Assembly (NCBI RefSeq): GCF_003260205.1
Contig: NZ_QERF01000001.1
Location: 489,985-553,984 of the forward strand
Reading direction: 5' to 3'
DNA from: Winogradskyella tangerina
GTDB taxonomy: Bacteria; Bacteroidota; Bacteroidia; Flavobacteriales; Flavobacteriaceae
Length of the DNA stretch: 64,000 nt
Shown: positions 11,549-19,911 of the stretch, piece by piece
Numbering within the stretch: the stretch's first letter is position 1
Layout of the letters: each line of letters starts with the position of its first letter
Made by a program: the position numbers and the translations under genes
Notes under the pieces: generated by a model
Database searches by the model: none
The model's input: the letters and a program-made list of their open reading frames with translations, nothing else
What the model was told of the DNA's origin: nothing

Positions 11549-11692
11549 ATGCTTAGTTATATTGGACCTGGATTAGGACTTGGAACTTTACTCATCATCA
11601 TCTTTATATTACTGTTGGTAATATTTGCTTTTGGTGTAGTGTTATGGATTCCGATCAAACGATTTTTCCGCAATCTATTTAAGAAAGGATAA
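11549..11692 (+). CDS. 47-residue single-pass membrane protein (YIGPG type)
   Basis: A short gene encoding 47 residues. It begins MLSYIGPGLGLG, has one strong membrane helix (about residues 13-36, rich in Leu/Ile/Val/Phe) and ends in a basic tail, PIKRFFRNLFKKG. By the positive-inside rule the C-terminus is cytoplasmic. It starts 11 bases after the ASST stop. Its own TAA overlaps the ATG of the sulfotransferase (TAATG at 11690-11694), so translation is probably coupled. Gly/Pro-rich N-termini of this kind occur in other very short membrane proteins, but I know of no assigned function. Coupling and hydropathy make it a real gene. A role in anchoring or assembling the flanking sulfotransferases is inference. 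Confidence 0.7.
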   Translation: MLSYIGPGLGLGTLLIIIFILLLVIFAFGVVLWIPIKRFFRNLFKKG

Positions 11693-13092
11693 TGCTTTAT
11701 TTTATTATCGCAGGTGTAGCAGGTGTTATTCTAGCTACGCTAATTATAGTGCTCAGAAAGGTATTTTTTGAGATGCTAGAGGCGTCTATTGGACTTGCCA
11801 ATGAGGTATTATCAAAAGAAGATGAGCAGATCAAGCAAAGTAAGCTTATCGGTGCTTTAAAACGAATACTTATTTCCTTAGGAAAAATGATTGTTGCCGT
11901 GGTAATAATCATTGCAGGCACCCTTCTTCCTTTATATGCCTACAGTTTTATTAAGGGTGTTTCTTTTGAATCGCTCGATTTTAGTTCAGCCTGGTTTTGG
12001 GTGAGCCTTTCTATTGGTAGTATTCTACCTTTCGTATTGAAGAAAAAGAAGAAAGTTGAAAATTATTCTGAAGCCTCCATGCTATTGCATAAGCTCATCC
12101 TGAATAACTACAACCTTTCTAAGTTTCTGTTTTCTTTTGATAAGAAATTCAAAAAGGGTGAAAAGATCGCTGACAACTCAAACTTTTTAATCGTCTCTGG
12201 ATTGGCAAGAGCTGGTACAACGAGTCTCACCGATCAACTTTTTAAAGCCGGAAGTTTTAGTTCATTAGACTATTCTAATATGCCTTTTCTATTGGCGCCA
12301 AACCTTTGGAAAAAAATGTACAATCCGAAAAAGGCTCAACTTAAAGAGCGTAAGCATGGCGATAAGATGATGTTTGGCCTCAATACTATTGAAGCTTTAG
12401 AGGAATATTTTTTTAAGGCATTTTTGAACGATAGTTTTATTGGCGATTCTACATTGAACAAACACGATATCGATGAGGACGTTTATGAAAATTATTTGAA
12501 GTATCAATCCTTGGTACGTTCAAGTAATGACCATTTATATTTATCGAAAAATAATAATCTTATTCTTCGATATCCTTCTTTACGCGCCTTGAACAAAGAT
12601 TTCAAAGCCATTTTCTTATTCCGTAAACCTGAAGAACATGCGCATTCACTTCTCAATCAGCATTTAAGGTTTTTAGACTTTAATAAAGAGGATGACGATA
12701 ATTTTATCGAAACCTATATGAATTGGCTAGCGCATCACGAATTTGGTGGTAATCATAAGGTGTTTAGTTTTGATGAAAACCCTACTGCCATCAATTACGA
12801 TCGTGATAAGTTAGACTATTGGTTAGCCGTTTGGTTGAACTATTATAAGTATCTGTTAACCTTAGATAATTCTGAATTCACTCTATTAGAGTATGAAGAT
12901 TATCTGCAGACGCCTAAAAAAGTCTTGTCGTATCTAGAAGGTGAAATGAAGATGAGTTTTGATTATTCGAATGTTGAACCTTTCACAAATAAGAAAACAA
13001 TTGATACTTCAGATTGTGATCCTGAATTATTAAAAGCAACCAGTGATGTCTACGCTACATTGAAACAACGTAAGGTCACTTTCAATTCATAA
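11692..13092 (+). CDS. Membrane-anchored sulfotransferase
   Basis: 466 residues. Three hydrophobic segments occupy the N-terminal third (about residues 2-20, 63-88 and 100-118), followed by a soluble domain from about residue 125. The 5'-phosphosulfate loop is clear: FLIVSGLARAGTTSLTDQLF, with Arg173-Ala-Gly-Thr-Thr, the PAPS-binding P-loop of cytosolic and Golgi-type sulfotransferases. A second conserved region, FKAIFLFRKPEEHAHSLLNQH, corresponds to the 3'-phosphate-binding helix (R...S). The domain transfers sulfate from PAPS to a hydroxyl or amine. Its orientation should be cytoplasmic, because PAPS is cytosolic. The ATG overlaps the stop of the preceding micro-protein. The acceptor is unknown. 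A terminator follows 73 bases later. Confidence 0.8.
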   Translation: MLYFIIAGVAGVILATLIIVLRKVFFEMLEASIGLANEVLSKEDEQIKQSKLIGALKRILISLGKMIVAVVIIIAGTLLPLYAYSFIKGVSFESLDFSSAWFWVSLSIGSILPFVLKKKKKVENYSEASMLLHKLILNNYNLSKFLFSFDKKFKKGEKIADNSNFLIVSGLARAGTTSLTDQLFKAGSFSSLDYSNMPFLLAPNLWKKMYNPKKAQLKERKHGDKMMFGLNTIEALEEYFFKAFLNDSFIGDSTLNKHDIDEDVYENYLKYQSLVRSSNDHLYLSKNNNLILRYPSLRALNKDFKAIFLFRKPEEHAHSLLNQHLRFLDFNKEDDDNFIETYMNWLAHHEFGGNHKVFSFDENPTAINYDRDKLDYWLAVWLNYYKYLLTLDNSEFTLLEYEDYLQTPKKVLSYLEGEMKMSFDYSNVEPFTNKKTIDTSDCDPELLKATSDVYATLKQRKVTFNS

Positions 13093-13165
13093 TTTAAACA
13101 GTTCTTTTTTCAGTTTAAATAATTGCAGATCAGAAGAGAACTACCAATCATATAATATTAAAAAC

Positions 13166-13195
13166 AAAAAACGCTGTCTAAGGACAGCGTTTTTT
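13166..13195. terminator. Bidirectional intrinsic terminator
   Basis: A 13-bp perfect stem (13166-13178 with 13183-13195), GC-rich in the upper part, with a 4-base loop and A/T flanks. It ends both the sulfotransferase operon (+) and the glmS transcript (-). Confidence 0.9.
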
Positions 13196-13218
13196 ATTCT
13201 ATTATTAGTGATATGTAT

Positions 13219-15066
13219 CTATTCTACAGTAACTGACTTTGCTAGGTTTCTTGGCTGATCTACATTCTTATCTAACATAACTGCTATATGATAAGACAGT
13301 AATTGCAGCGGGATGGTGGTAAGCAGCGGTGTTAAGCATTCAAGGGTTTCCGGAACTTCAATGACATGATCCGCTAATTCCTTCACACTCTTATCACCTT
13401 TAGTAACTATACCAATGATCTTACCTTTTCTAGATTTGATCTCTTGAATATTACTTACTACTTTTTCGTAATGTCCTTTTTTAGTTGCAATGACAACAAC
13501 AGGCATCTGCTCGTCGATCAGTGCAATAGGACCATGTTTCATCTCTGCTGCAGGGTAACCTTCAGCATGAATATATGAGATCTCTTTAAGCTTCAATGCA
13601 CCTTCTAATGCCACTGGGAAATTAAATCCACGTCCTAAATACAGGAAGTTAGTCGCATCCTTATAAATATCAGCAATCGTCTGAACATAGGCATCCGATT
13701 TTAAAGCCTCTTCAACCTTAGCAGGAATTAATTCTAATTCAATAAGGTGATGTCTAAATTCTGAACTTGAGATAGTTCCTTTAGCTCTTGCCAATCGTAA
13801 GGCCATTAAGGTTAATACTGTAATCTGAGTAGTGAACGCTTTTGTTGAAGCTACTCCAATCTCTGGCCCAGCATGGGTATAAGCACCTGCATCAGTTTCT
13901 CTGGCAATAGACGATCCTACTACATTACAAACACCAAATACAAAAGCACCTTTAGATTTTGCCAATTTAATGGCCGCTAAGGTATCTGCAGTTTCACCAG
14001 ATTGAGAAATAGCAATTACAATATCTTTTTCAGTGATAACTGGGTTTCTATATCTAAACTCCGAAGCGTATTCAACCTCAACTGGAATTCTTGCTAGATC
14101 TTCAAAAATATATTCTGAAACTAAACCAGCATGCCATGATGTTCCACAAGCTACAACAATGATTCTATCTGCAGCAAGGAATTTTTTCATGTTATCTTCA
14201 ACACCTGCAAGCTTTACCATAGCTTCATTACTTAGTAGTCGCCCGCGGAAAGTATCCGTTATGGCTTCAGGTTGTTCGTAGATCTCTTTCAACATAAAAT
14301 GATCATAACCCCCTTTTTCAATCTGCTCAAGGTTAAGCTGTAACTCCTGAACATAAGGATCAACTAAAGCATCATTTTTGATCTTTCTGATCTTAACATC
14401 CTTACCTCTTCTAACGATAGCCATTTCCTCATCTTCGAGATAAATAGCATTTTTTGTAAACTCAATAAATGGCGAGGCGTCACTGGCAATGAAGAATTCG
14501 TCTTCTCCAATTCCGATTGCTAATGGGCTTCCTAATCTTGCAACAACAATTTCGTTAGGTTTATTTTTATCGAAAACAGCAATGGCATATGCCCCTACAA
14601 CTTGGTTTAATGCAATTTGAACTGCCTTTCCAAGCTTAGTGTCTTCGTTTTTCTTTACATCTTCAATTAGATTTACCAACACTTCGGTATCGGTATCCGA
14701 TTCAAAAGTATAACCACGTTTTATGAGCTCTTTTTTTAAAGCATCATAATTCTCAATTATTCCATTATGAATGATCACTAAATCTCCAGAATTTGAATAA
14801 TGAGGATGTGAGTTAACATCATTAGGTACACCATGGGTTGCCCAACGTGTATGGCCTATTCCCAAAGAACCAGTAGTAGTAATTTCATGCTCTAACTTGG
14901 TTTTTAGGTCGGCAACTTTTCCTTTTGTTTTTGATAGTTTGATATCGCTACCGTCGTATAATGCAATTCCTGCACTATCATAGCCACGATATTCTAATCG
15001 CTGAAGTCCTTTTATTATTATTGGGTAAGCCTCACGATGGCCAATATACCCGACAATTCCACACAT
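13219..15066 (-). CDS. glmS: Glutamine--fructose-6-phosphate aminotransferase
   Basis: 615 residues, full length for the family. It makes glucosamine-6-phosphate, the entry step to UDP-GlcNAc for peptidoglycan and LPS. The N-terminal Cys nucleophile follows the initiator (MCGIVGYIGHREAYP). Class-II glutaminase motifs RWATHG and HNGIIENY are present. Two SIS domains follow, with AISQSGETADTLAA and the C-terminal LAKSVTVE. It is the last gene of a minus-strand group with the DUF4270 gene (8 bases upstream) and a short starch-synthase-like gene, an order I associate with Flavobacteriaceae. No ribozyme-like leader is visible because the gene directly follows the DUF4270 gene. Confidence 0.98.
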   Translation of the reverse strand: MCGIVGYIGHREAYPIIIKGLQRLEYRGYDSAGIALYDGSDIKLSKTKGKVADLKTKLEHEITTTGSLGIGHTRWATHGVPNDVNSHPHYSNSGDLVIIHNGIIENYDALKKELIKRGYTFESDTDTEVLVNLIEDVKKNEDTKLGKAVQIALNQVVGAYAIAVFDKNKPNEIVVARLGSPLAIGIGEDEFFIASDASPFIEFTKNAIYLEDEEMAIVRRGKDVKIRKIKNDALVDPYVQELQLNLEQIEKGGYDHFMLKEIYEQPEAITDTFRGRLLSNEAMVKLAGVEDNMKKFLAADRIIVVACGTSWHAGLVSEYIFEDLARIPVEVEYASEFRYRNPVITEKDIVIAISQSGETADTLAAIKLAKSKGAFVFGVCNVVGSSIARETDAGAYTHAGPEIGVASTKAFTTQITVLTLMALRLARAKGTISSSEFRHHLIELELIPAKVEEALKSDAYVQTIADIYKDATNFLYLGRGFNFPVALEGALKLKEISYIHAEGYPAAEMKHGPIALIDEQMPVVVIATKKGHYEKVVSNIQEIKSRKGKIIGIVTKGDKSVKELADHVIEVPETLECLTPLLTTIPLQLLSYHIAVMLDKNVDQPRNLAKSVTVE

Positions 15067-15074
15067 AGGTTAAT

Positions 15075-16763
15075 TTAGTTATTTGGTTCTGTATAAAATA
15101 TTTCTAGATACACTCTTCTACTTTCGTCTTCGGTATTATTACCATGAAGAACAGTTCCCCTTGGCGTCATTATTGAGCTTACAGGGATTGTAAATTCGGT
15201 ATCATCACTATCTTGAACTTGTCTCTGTGGACCTCCGGCGGCCGGATTTTCTAAATTAATATTTACTGAAACTGCTAGTCCCAGTTCAACATTTGTAGAA
15301 TCTCTCAACAATAAATTATTAATGTGCTCAGTAATTCTCAATTTATACTTAATACCTTCTCCATCTGGTTCATCATCAACACGTTGCAAAGGTCCAAGAT
15401 GACTTAATTTCGAAAATGAAGGTAATGTATTGTTAGTTACGTCGAAAAAATAATCTACCAACGGTATTTTATTATCTACGTCGTACAAATAAATGCGATC
15501 TGGTTCGCCGTCTTGCACTATATCTTGGTCAACATGAAACACCAAATTTGCTTCATTTACAAGTCTTTTTGCTCGTATTTCACCATCCTCATCAACTTCA
15601 ACAAACTCATTTCTCCAATCATCGAAGGTCATATCGTCACCATCATTTAAATTATCGCCATTAAATAACTTGATCTTTGCGATGGAGCCTTCACCTCCTT
15701 TAAGGTACAATCTTGCATCACCGTTAACTGCATCACCATCATCTAATGGCAATGTGAAATTATTATCGAAGAAATTTACTCTGTTAGGACCAAAAGTAAG
15801 CGCCACTTCTACTTGCTCAGTAGCGTCTTCGTCATCCATATCGGCAATAGTTAACCGTGTATAATGAATAGTAATGTTAGCTATTTGAACACCTGCATTC
15901 AGAATTATAAAACTTCCGTCATCGTTAACAGGCTCTACCTTAAAATAAATACCTCTTAAGAATTCTGAAAAATTGTTTTGGCTACTTAAAACCGAATTTC
16001 CTTCCTGATCGATGATCTTTTCTTGCCAGTAGTCTGGATCTAGCTTAATTCTTATTCCTGGAGCTTGACGTAATGTGATCTCAGTTTCACCTTCATCGTT
16101 AACTTGGGTGAGCTTGTAACCTTGGTCATTAACTCTAATATTCCCATTTACATCTAGCGATACGCTATTGAGATTCTCTGGATTTGGTAGAATATTTATT
16201 GGTGTACCTTCTAATAGATCGCCAAATGTTTCAGATTCAGAAGCTGATTTATTTGAAAAAAACGGCTGACTGTCGTCAAATTCGCCGTCTGGATCAAAAT
16301 CTCTCAGAAAATAATTACTTTCAAACAGACTTAATTTAAATGGCTCATTACCAAAAACAGAATCGATCTCGTAGATAATATTTGCATCATCATCAACATC
16401 TGATACTAAACTAAAGTAAGGCATATTGAGTACCACGGAGTCGATCACAACTTCTTCACCAAATTCTGGATCGAAATTAGGCAAGACCAATTGTGTGAGA
16501 AAACTTGAGGTTGTTCGGCCATAGGCATCATCGTAAACCCCTAAGGAACTTAGCCCAAGATTGTTAGTTTGAACAGGACCTAAAGCATCATTATAAGTAA
16601 TGATGTTATAAGTGTCTGAATCGATATCAAAGTTTGTAGCAATGTCATCGTTAATGATGTCAGAATCTAAGGTTGCAAAATCCTTATCACATGCTATAAT
16701 ACTCAAAGCTATGATTAGCAGTGTGCTAATCTGAAATGCAAATTTGTATTGTTTCATACTCAA
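15075..16763 (-). CDS. DUF4270 lipoprotein
   Basis: A 562-residue exported lipoprotein. A hydrophobic segment ends in LSIIAC (Cys at about residue 25), followed by an acidic mature chain. Sequence such as EEVVIDSVVLNMPYFS and the repeated beta-rich blocks with ...LRDSTNVELGLAV fit the DUF4270 family of Bacteroidota, whose function is unknown. Two starts are possible (MSMKQ at 16763 or MKQ at 16757); the second gives a more standard signal peptide. The gene lies between the starch-synthase-like gene (2-base gap) and glmS (8-base gap), so it is very probably in one operon with both. That placement suggests an envelope or glycan context. Confidence 0.8.
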   Translation of the reverse strand: MSMKQYKFAFQISTLLIIALSIIACDKDFATLDSDIINDDIATNFDIDSDTYNIITYNDALGPVQTNNLGLSSLGVYDDAYGRTTSSFLTQLVLPNFDPEFGEEVVIDSVVLNMPYFSLVSDVDDDANIIYEIDSVFGNEPFKLSLFESNYFLRDFDPDGEFDDSQPFFSNKSASESETFGDLLEGTPINILPNPENLNSVSLDVNGNIRVNDQGYKLTQVNDEGETEITLRQAPGIRIKLDPDYWQEKIIDQEGNSVLSSQNNFSEFLRGIYFKVEPVNDDGSFIILNAGVQIANITIHYTRLTIADMDDEDATEQVEVALTFGPNRVNFFDNNFTLPLDDGDAVNGDARLYLKGGEGSIAKIKLFNGDNLNDGDDMTFDDWRNEFVEVDEDGEIRAKRLVNEANLVFHVDQDIVQDGEPDRIYLYDVDNKIPLVDYFFDVTNNTLPSFSKLSHLGPLQRVDDEPDGEGIKYKLRITEHINNLLLRDSTNVELGLAVSVNINLENPAAGGPQRQVQDSDDTEFTIPVSSIMTPRGTVLHGNNTEDESRRVYLEIFYTEPNN

Positions 16764-16764
16764 T

Positions 16765-17577
16765 TTAACTGTCTAAAACAGCATTTTTATAAAATTCTGT
16801 GTAAGGATCGGCAAATTCTTCCAAAGTATGGTAATCTAAAACCGGTTTTGACAAATTTTTAATATAATCTTCCAATTCTTTAGGGAAATCTTTAGAACCT
16901 CTGATCACTGCATCAGAATTATCTATAGCAATTTTCATTAAATTGATATAATTCGGTTCTTTAAGAGGCTTAATGGCGTCATCGTCTAAACCATCAAATT
17001 TCACCTTATCAATCATACCTTTATCTAACGTTCCTTCAAAGTTTTGATTGTATACAGAGGTTACAATTTTACTTTCTGTAAATAAAGGTTCTGTTTTATA
17101 AAATTCTTTTAGATATAGTGGTAACAACGAAGCGATCCATCCATTAACATGAATAATATCTGGTGCCCAATTGAGCTTTTTTACGGTTTCAATAACACCT
17201 TTCGCGAAGAAAATAGCGCGCTCATCATTATCAGGAAATAGGTTACCCTCTTCGTCTGTTAATGTAGCTTTTCTTTTAAAATACTCTTCATTATCAATAA
17301 AATAAACCTGTATGCGCTCTTTTGGTATTGATGCTACTTTAATGATTAAAGGCATGTCGAGATCATTAATTACCAAATTAATACCTGATAATCTAATAAC
17401 TTCGTGTAATTGATGTCTCCTTTCATTGATATTACCAAAACGTGGCATAAAAATACGTATCTGTCCGCCCTGCTTATTTACCATTCTGGGTGCTTCAAAA
17501 GACATTGAAGAAATCTCAGTTTCTGGCAAATAAGGCACAACCTCCGATGACACATATAATATTCGTTTATCTTTCAT
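16765..17577 (-). CDS. Short glycogen/starch synthase-like protein (N-terminal GT5 half only)
   Basis: 270 residues from the preferred start MKDKRILYVSSEVVPYLPE at 17577. The frame runs further upstream, but that extension overlaps panC and lacks family character. It resembles the N-terminal Rossmann half of GT5 glycogen/starch synthases, including IHVNGWIASLLPLYLKEFY. The C-terminal GT1-like half is missing (full-length GlgA is about 480 residues). The canonical N-terminal Lys-x-Gly-Gly-Leu ADP-glucose motif is replaced by ETEISS at the equivalent place. It may therefore not be a glycogen synthase by itself. Flavobacterial relatives of the same length are known to me as 'glycogen/starch synthase' annotations. 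It is the first gene of the DUF4270-glmS operon and divergent from panC. Confidence 0.75.
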   Translation of the reverse strand: MKDKRILYVSSEVVPYLPETEISSMSFEAPRMVNKQGGQIRIFMPRFGNINERRHQLHEVIRLSGINLVINDLDMPLIIKVASIPKERIQVYFIDNEEYFKRKATLTDEEGNLFPDNDERAIFFAKGVIETVKKLNWAPDIIHVNGWIASLLPLYLKEFYKTEPLFTESKIVTSVYNQNFEGTLDKGMIDKVKFDGLDDDAIKPLKEPNYINLMKIAIDNSDAVIRGSKDFPKELEDYIKNLSKPVLDYHTLEEFADPYTEFYKNAVLDS

Positions 17578-17615
17578 AAATCTGCTCCTTTTGAAAATTA
17601 AGAGTAAAAAACATG

Positions 17616-17623
17616 CAAAATTA
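17616..17623 (-). promoter_or_regulatory. Candidate -7 element for the glgA-like/DUF4270/glmS operon
   Basis: The minus strand reads TAATTTTG followed by C, 39 bases upstream of the start at 17577. It lies back to back with the panC promoter on the other strand. The -33 element is only CTG at a 20-base spacing, so the match is partial. Confidence 0.5.
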
Positions 17624-17630
17624 CAAAAAT

Positions 17631-17662
17631 TTGTGCAGATTGCCAGTAAAATATTATGTTTG
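17631..17662 (+). promoter_or_regulatory. panC promoter (TTG-N21-TATGTTTG)
   Basis: TTG at 17631-17633, a 21-base spacer, then TATGTTTG followed by C at 17655-17662. This is a full match to the Bacteroidota housekeeping -33/-7 pattern. The predicted transcription start near 17668 leaves about 20 bases of leader before the TTG start codon at 17688. The spacing is identical to that of the HU promoter in this window. Confidence 0.7.
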
Positions 17663-17687
17663 CACGCGTTAATTTTTTCTGACAGCC

Positions 17688-18539
17688 TTGAAAATTTTTC
17701 ATAATAAATCTGAAGTTTCCGATTACGTTCAACATTTAAAAGCAAATGATGACACTGTTGGGTTTGTGCCAACTATGGGCGCACTTCATCAAGGTCATTT
17801 GGCTTTAGTAAAAAAGGGACTGAAGGACAACAATTTTGTCGTCGTAAGCATTTTTGTTAATCCTACACAATTCGATAATTCTGAAGACCTTATCAAGTAC
17901 CCAAGAACTTTAGATGCCGATGTTGCACTTCTTAAGACTGTTAGTGAAACACAAATTGCCGTGTACGCGCCAACTGTTGAAGATATTTATGGTGATAATG
18001 TACAGTCAGAATCTTTCAAATTTGATGGTCTAGAGAAGGAAATGGAAGGTGCATTTAGAGCGGGTCATTTTGATGGCGTAGGCACCATTGTAAAACGCCT
18101 TTTCGAGATTGTAACGCCAAACCGAGCCTATTTTGGTGAAAAGGATTTTCAGCAGTTGCAGATCATTAAAAAACTGGTTGAACTTTACCATATTGATGTT
18201 GAAGTTATCGGTTGCCCAATACACAGAGATCCCGATGGACTAGCCATGAGTTCTAGGAACACAAGACTGACAAAAGAACATAGAGAAGCGGCACCATTTA
18301 TCTATAAAACACTAAAATCTGCCAAAATCAAATTTGGCACAAAAAGTGCTAAATATGTTACGGAATGGGTTGAACGTCAGTTTGAAAAGGAACCGTTATT
18401 AGAACTAGAATACATCATAATTGCGGACACTTCAACCTTAAAACCAGTAAAACGTAAATCGAATAAAAAGACATATCGAGCATTTATTGCTGCATATGCA
18501 GGAGATATAAGACTTATAGATAATATCGCCTTAAATTAA
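17688..18539 (+). CDS. panC: Pantothenate synthetase
   Basis: 283 residues. It condenses pantoate and beta-alanine with ATP to give pantothenate for coenzyme A. The start is TTG at 17688, chosen because the protein then opens with [12 protein letters not shown] and the promoter fits. The nucleotidyl-transferase motif [15 protein letters not shown] (HIGH-like) is near the N-terminus. [20 protein letters not shown] and the KMSKS-like [10 protein letters not shown] are present. panD, which supplies the beta-alanine, follows after 13 bases, so the pathway pair is kept together. A -7-like element between them suggests additional panD transcription. Confidence 0.97.
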   Translation: MKIFHNKSEVSDYVQHLKANDDTVGFVPTMGALHQGHLALVKKGLKDNNFVVVSIFVNPTQFDNSEDLIKYPRTLDADVALLKTVSETQIAVYAPTVEDIYGDNVQSESFKFDGLEKEMEGAFRAGHFDGVGTIVKRLFEIVTPNRAYFGEKDFQQLQIIKKLVELYHIDVEVIGCPIHRDPDGLAMSSRNTRLTKEHREAAPFIYKTLKSAKIKFGTKSAKYVTEWVERQFEKEPLLELEYIIIADTSTLKPVKRKSNKKTYRAFIAAYAGDIRLIDNIALN

Positions 18540-18540
18540 T

Positions 18541-18548
18541 TATCTTTG
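18541..18548 (+). promoter_or_regulatory. Candidate -7 element directly before panD
   Basis: TATCTTTG followed by C, with the panD ATG only 4 bases after the element. Initiation from it would give an almost leaderless panD mRNA. No TTG was found at the normal -33 distance, so it may be fortuitous. Confidence 0.35.
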
Positions 18549-18552
18549 CCTC

Positions 18553-18903
18553 ATGCAAATTCAAGTTGTAAAATCTAAAATTCATCGCGTAAAATGTACA
18601 GGTGCAGACCTGAATTATATTGGTAGTATCACCATTGACGAAGATCTAATGGACGCTGCAAATATCATACAGGGTGAAAAGGTTCAAATTGTAAATAACA
18701 ACAATGGTGAACGTTTAGAAACCTACTGTATTCCTGGACCGCGAAATAGTGGTGAAATAACGCTTAACGGCGCAGCAGCACGCAAAGTTGCTGTTGGTGA
18801 TGTGCTTATATTAATCACTTACGCCTTTATGGATATTGAAGACGCTAAAGTATTTAAACCCTCTTTGGTGTTCCCAGATGAAGCGACCAATCTTCTAAAA
18901 TAA
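18553..18903 (+). CDS. panD: Aspartate 1-decarboxylase precursor
   Basis: 116 residues, normal length. It is a pyruvoyl enzyme that converts aspartate to beta-alanine for pantothenate. The self-cleavage Gly-Ser is visible in [18 protein letters not shown] (cleavage before the Ser gives the pyruvoyl group). The substrate-binding [14 protein letters not shown] and [14 protein letters not shown] blocks are intact. It follows panC after 13 bases and precedes a flippase-like membrane gene by 5 bases, so the three probably share a transcript. Maturation may require a PanZ-like factor in some bacteria; none is seen here. Confidence 0.97.
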   Translation: MQIQVVKSKIHRVKCTGADLNYIGSITIDEDLMDAANIIQGEKVQIVNNNNGERLETYCIPGPRNSGEITLNGAAARKVAVGDVLILITYAFMDIEDAKVFKPSLVFPDEATNLLK

Positions 18904-18908
18904 TCTTT

Positions 18909-19868
18909 TTGAACAACCTAAAATCCATCCTAAAAGTTGCATTGCCTTTACTATTAGGAGTGGCATTAGTTTGGTATTCGTTATCTCAAATTTCGGTTTC
19001 AAAACTCGTTCAGTATTTTAAAGATGCTGATTATTTTTGGATCGTACTCGGTGTATGCTGTGGTATTTTGAGTCATACATCTAGGGCATATCGATGGTTG
19101 TTTATGGCTGAACCTTTAGGATATAAACCAAAGTTTCTTAATAGTTTCATGGCTGTTTACTCTGCTTATTTGATCAATCTCACCATACCAAGGGCAGGTG
19201 AAGTTGCCAGAGCATCTATTCTGACTAACTATGAAAATGTTCCGTTTGATAAAGGATTCGGAACAATTGTAGCCGAACGTGTAGCAGATACCATAATGCT
19301 TTTCTTGATTATTGGAATTGCGCTTATTCTTAAGTTTGAATTTATTTATGATTTCTTCATAAATAAATTTAATCCAACGTCTCTACTATTAATTATAACA
19401 GGTTTTCTCATCTTGGTGTCAATAATATATCTCTTTATAACTAGGAGCGCTTCAAAAATTGCTTCAAAAGTGAGAAACTTTGTAAAAGGACTGATCGAAG
19501 GTGCTCTGAGTATTTTCAAAATGAAGAAAAAATGGCCATTTATTTTTCATACCATTTTCATTTGGGTGATGTATGTATTTATGTTTTATATTACCACATT
19601 GGCTGTACCTGAACTCAGCAATATTGCTTTATCTGCGGTATTGATCGGTTTTATATTAGCAAGTTTCAGCATCGCAGCAACCAATGGTGGCATTGGGTCA
19701 TTCCCTGAAGCAATTGTAATTGCGTTTTTACTTTTCAATATGCCTGAAGATCCAAGCAGAGCTTTTGGATGGATCATGTGGTCTACGCAAACCTTGGTGA
19801 TCATAGTATTGGGCGGACTTTCCTTAATTTACTTACCAATATACAATAGAAAGAAAGCGAGAATATAG
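18909..19868 (+). CDS. Flippase-like integral membrane protein (UPF0104/LPG_synthase_TM family)
   Basis: 319 residues from a TTG start. There are seven to eight hydrophobic helices, with family motifs in the first half (SHTSRAYRWLFM, NLTIPRAGEVARASILTNY and the GTIVAERVADTI loop) and ATNGGIGSFPEAIV near residue 260. This is the membrane domain shared by lysylphosphatidylglycerol synthases and glycan/lipid flippase-like proteins (UPF0104). The cytosolic aminoacyl-transfer domain of MprF is absent, so lipid or lipid-linked precursor movement is more likely than lipid lysylation (family inference). It sits 5 bases after panD. Confidence 0.82.
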   Translation: MNNLKSILKVALPLLLGVALVWYSLSQISVSKLVQYFKDADYFWIVLGVCCGILSHTSRAYRWLFMAEPLGYKPKFLNSFMAVYSAYLINLTIPRAGEVARASILTNYENVPFDKGFGTIVAERVADTIMLFLIIGIALILKFEFIYDFFINKFNPTSLLLIITGFLILVSIIYLFITRSASKIASKVRNFVKGLIEGALSIFKMKKKWPFIFHTIFIWVMYVFMFYITTLAVPELSNIALSAVLIGFILASFSIAATNGGIGSFPEAIVIAFLLFNMPEDPSRAFGWIMWSTQTLVIIVLGGLSLIYLPIYNRKKARI

Positions 19869-19911
19869 AAATATTTTTTACCTTGCTTTAACTTTTAATT
19901 CAACCCACAAC

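Noticed and set aside
13219..15066. glmS ribozyme
   Set aside because: Only 8 bases separate glmS from the upstream gene, leaving no room for the ribozyme, which is a Firmicutes feature.
17578..17772. Upstream extension of the starch-synthase-like frame
   Set aside because: It overlaps the panC coding start and both divergent promoters, and the family N-terminal motif begins at 17577.
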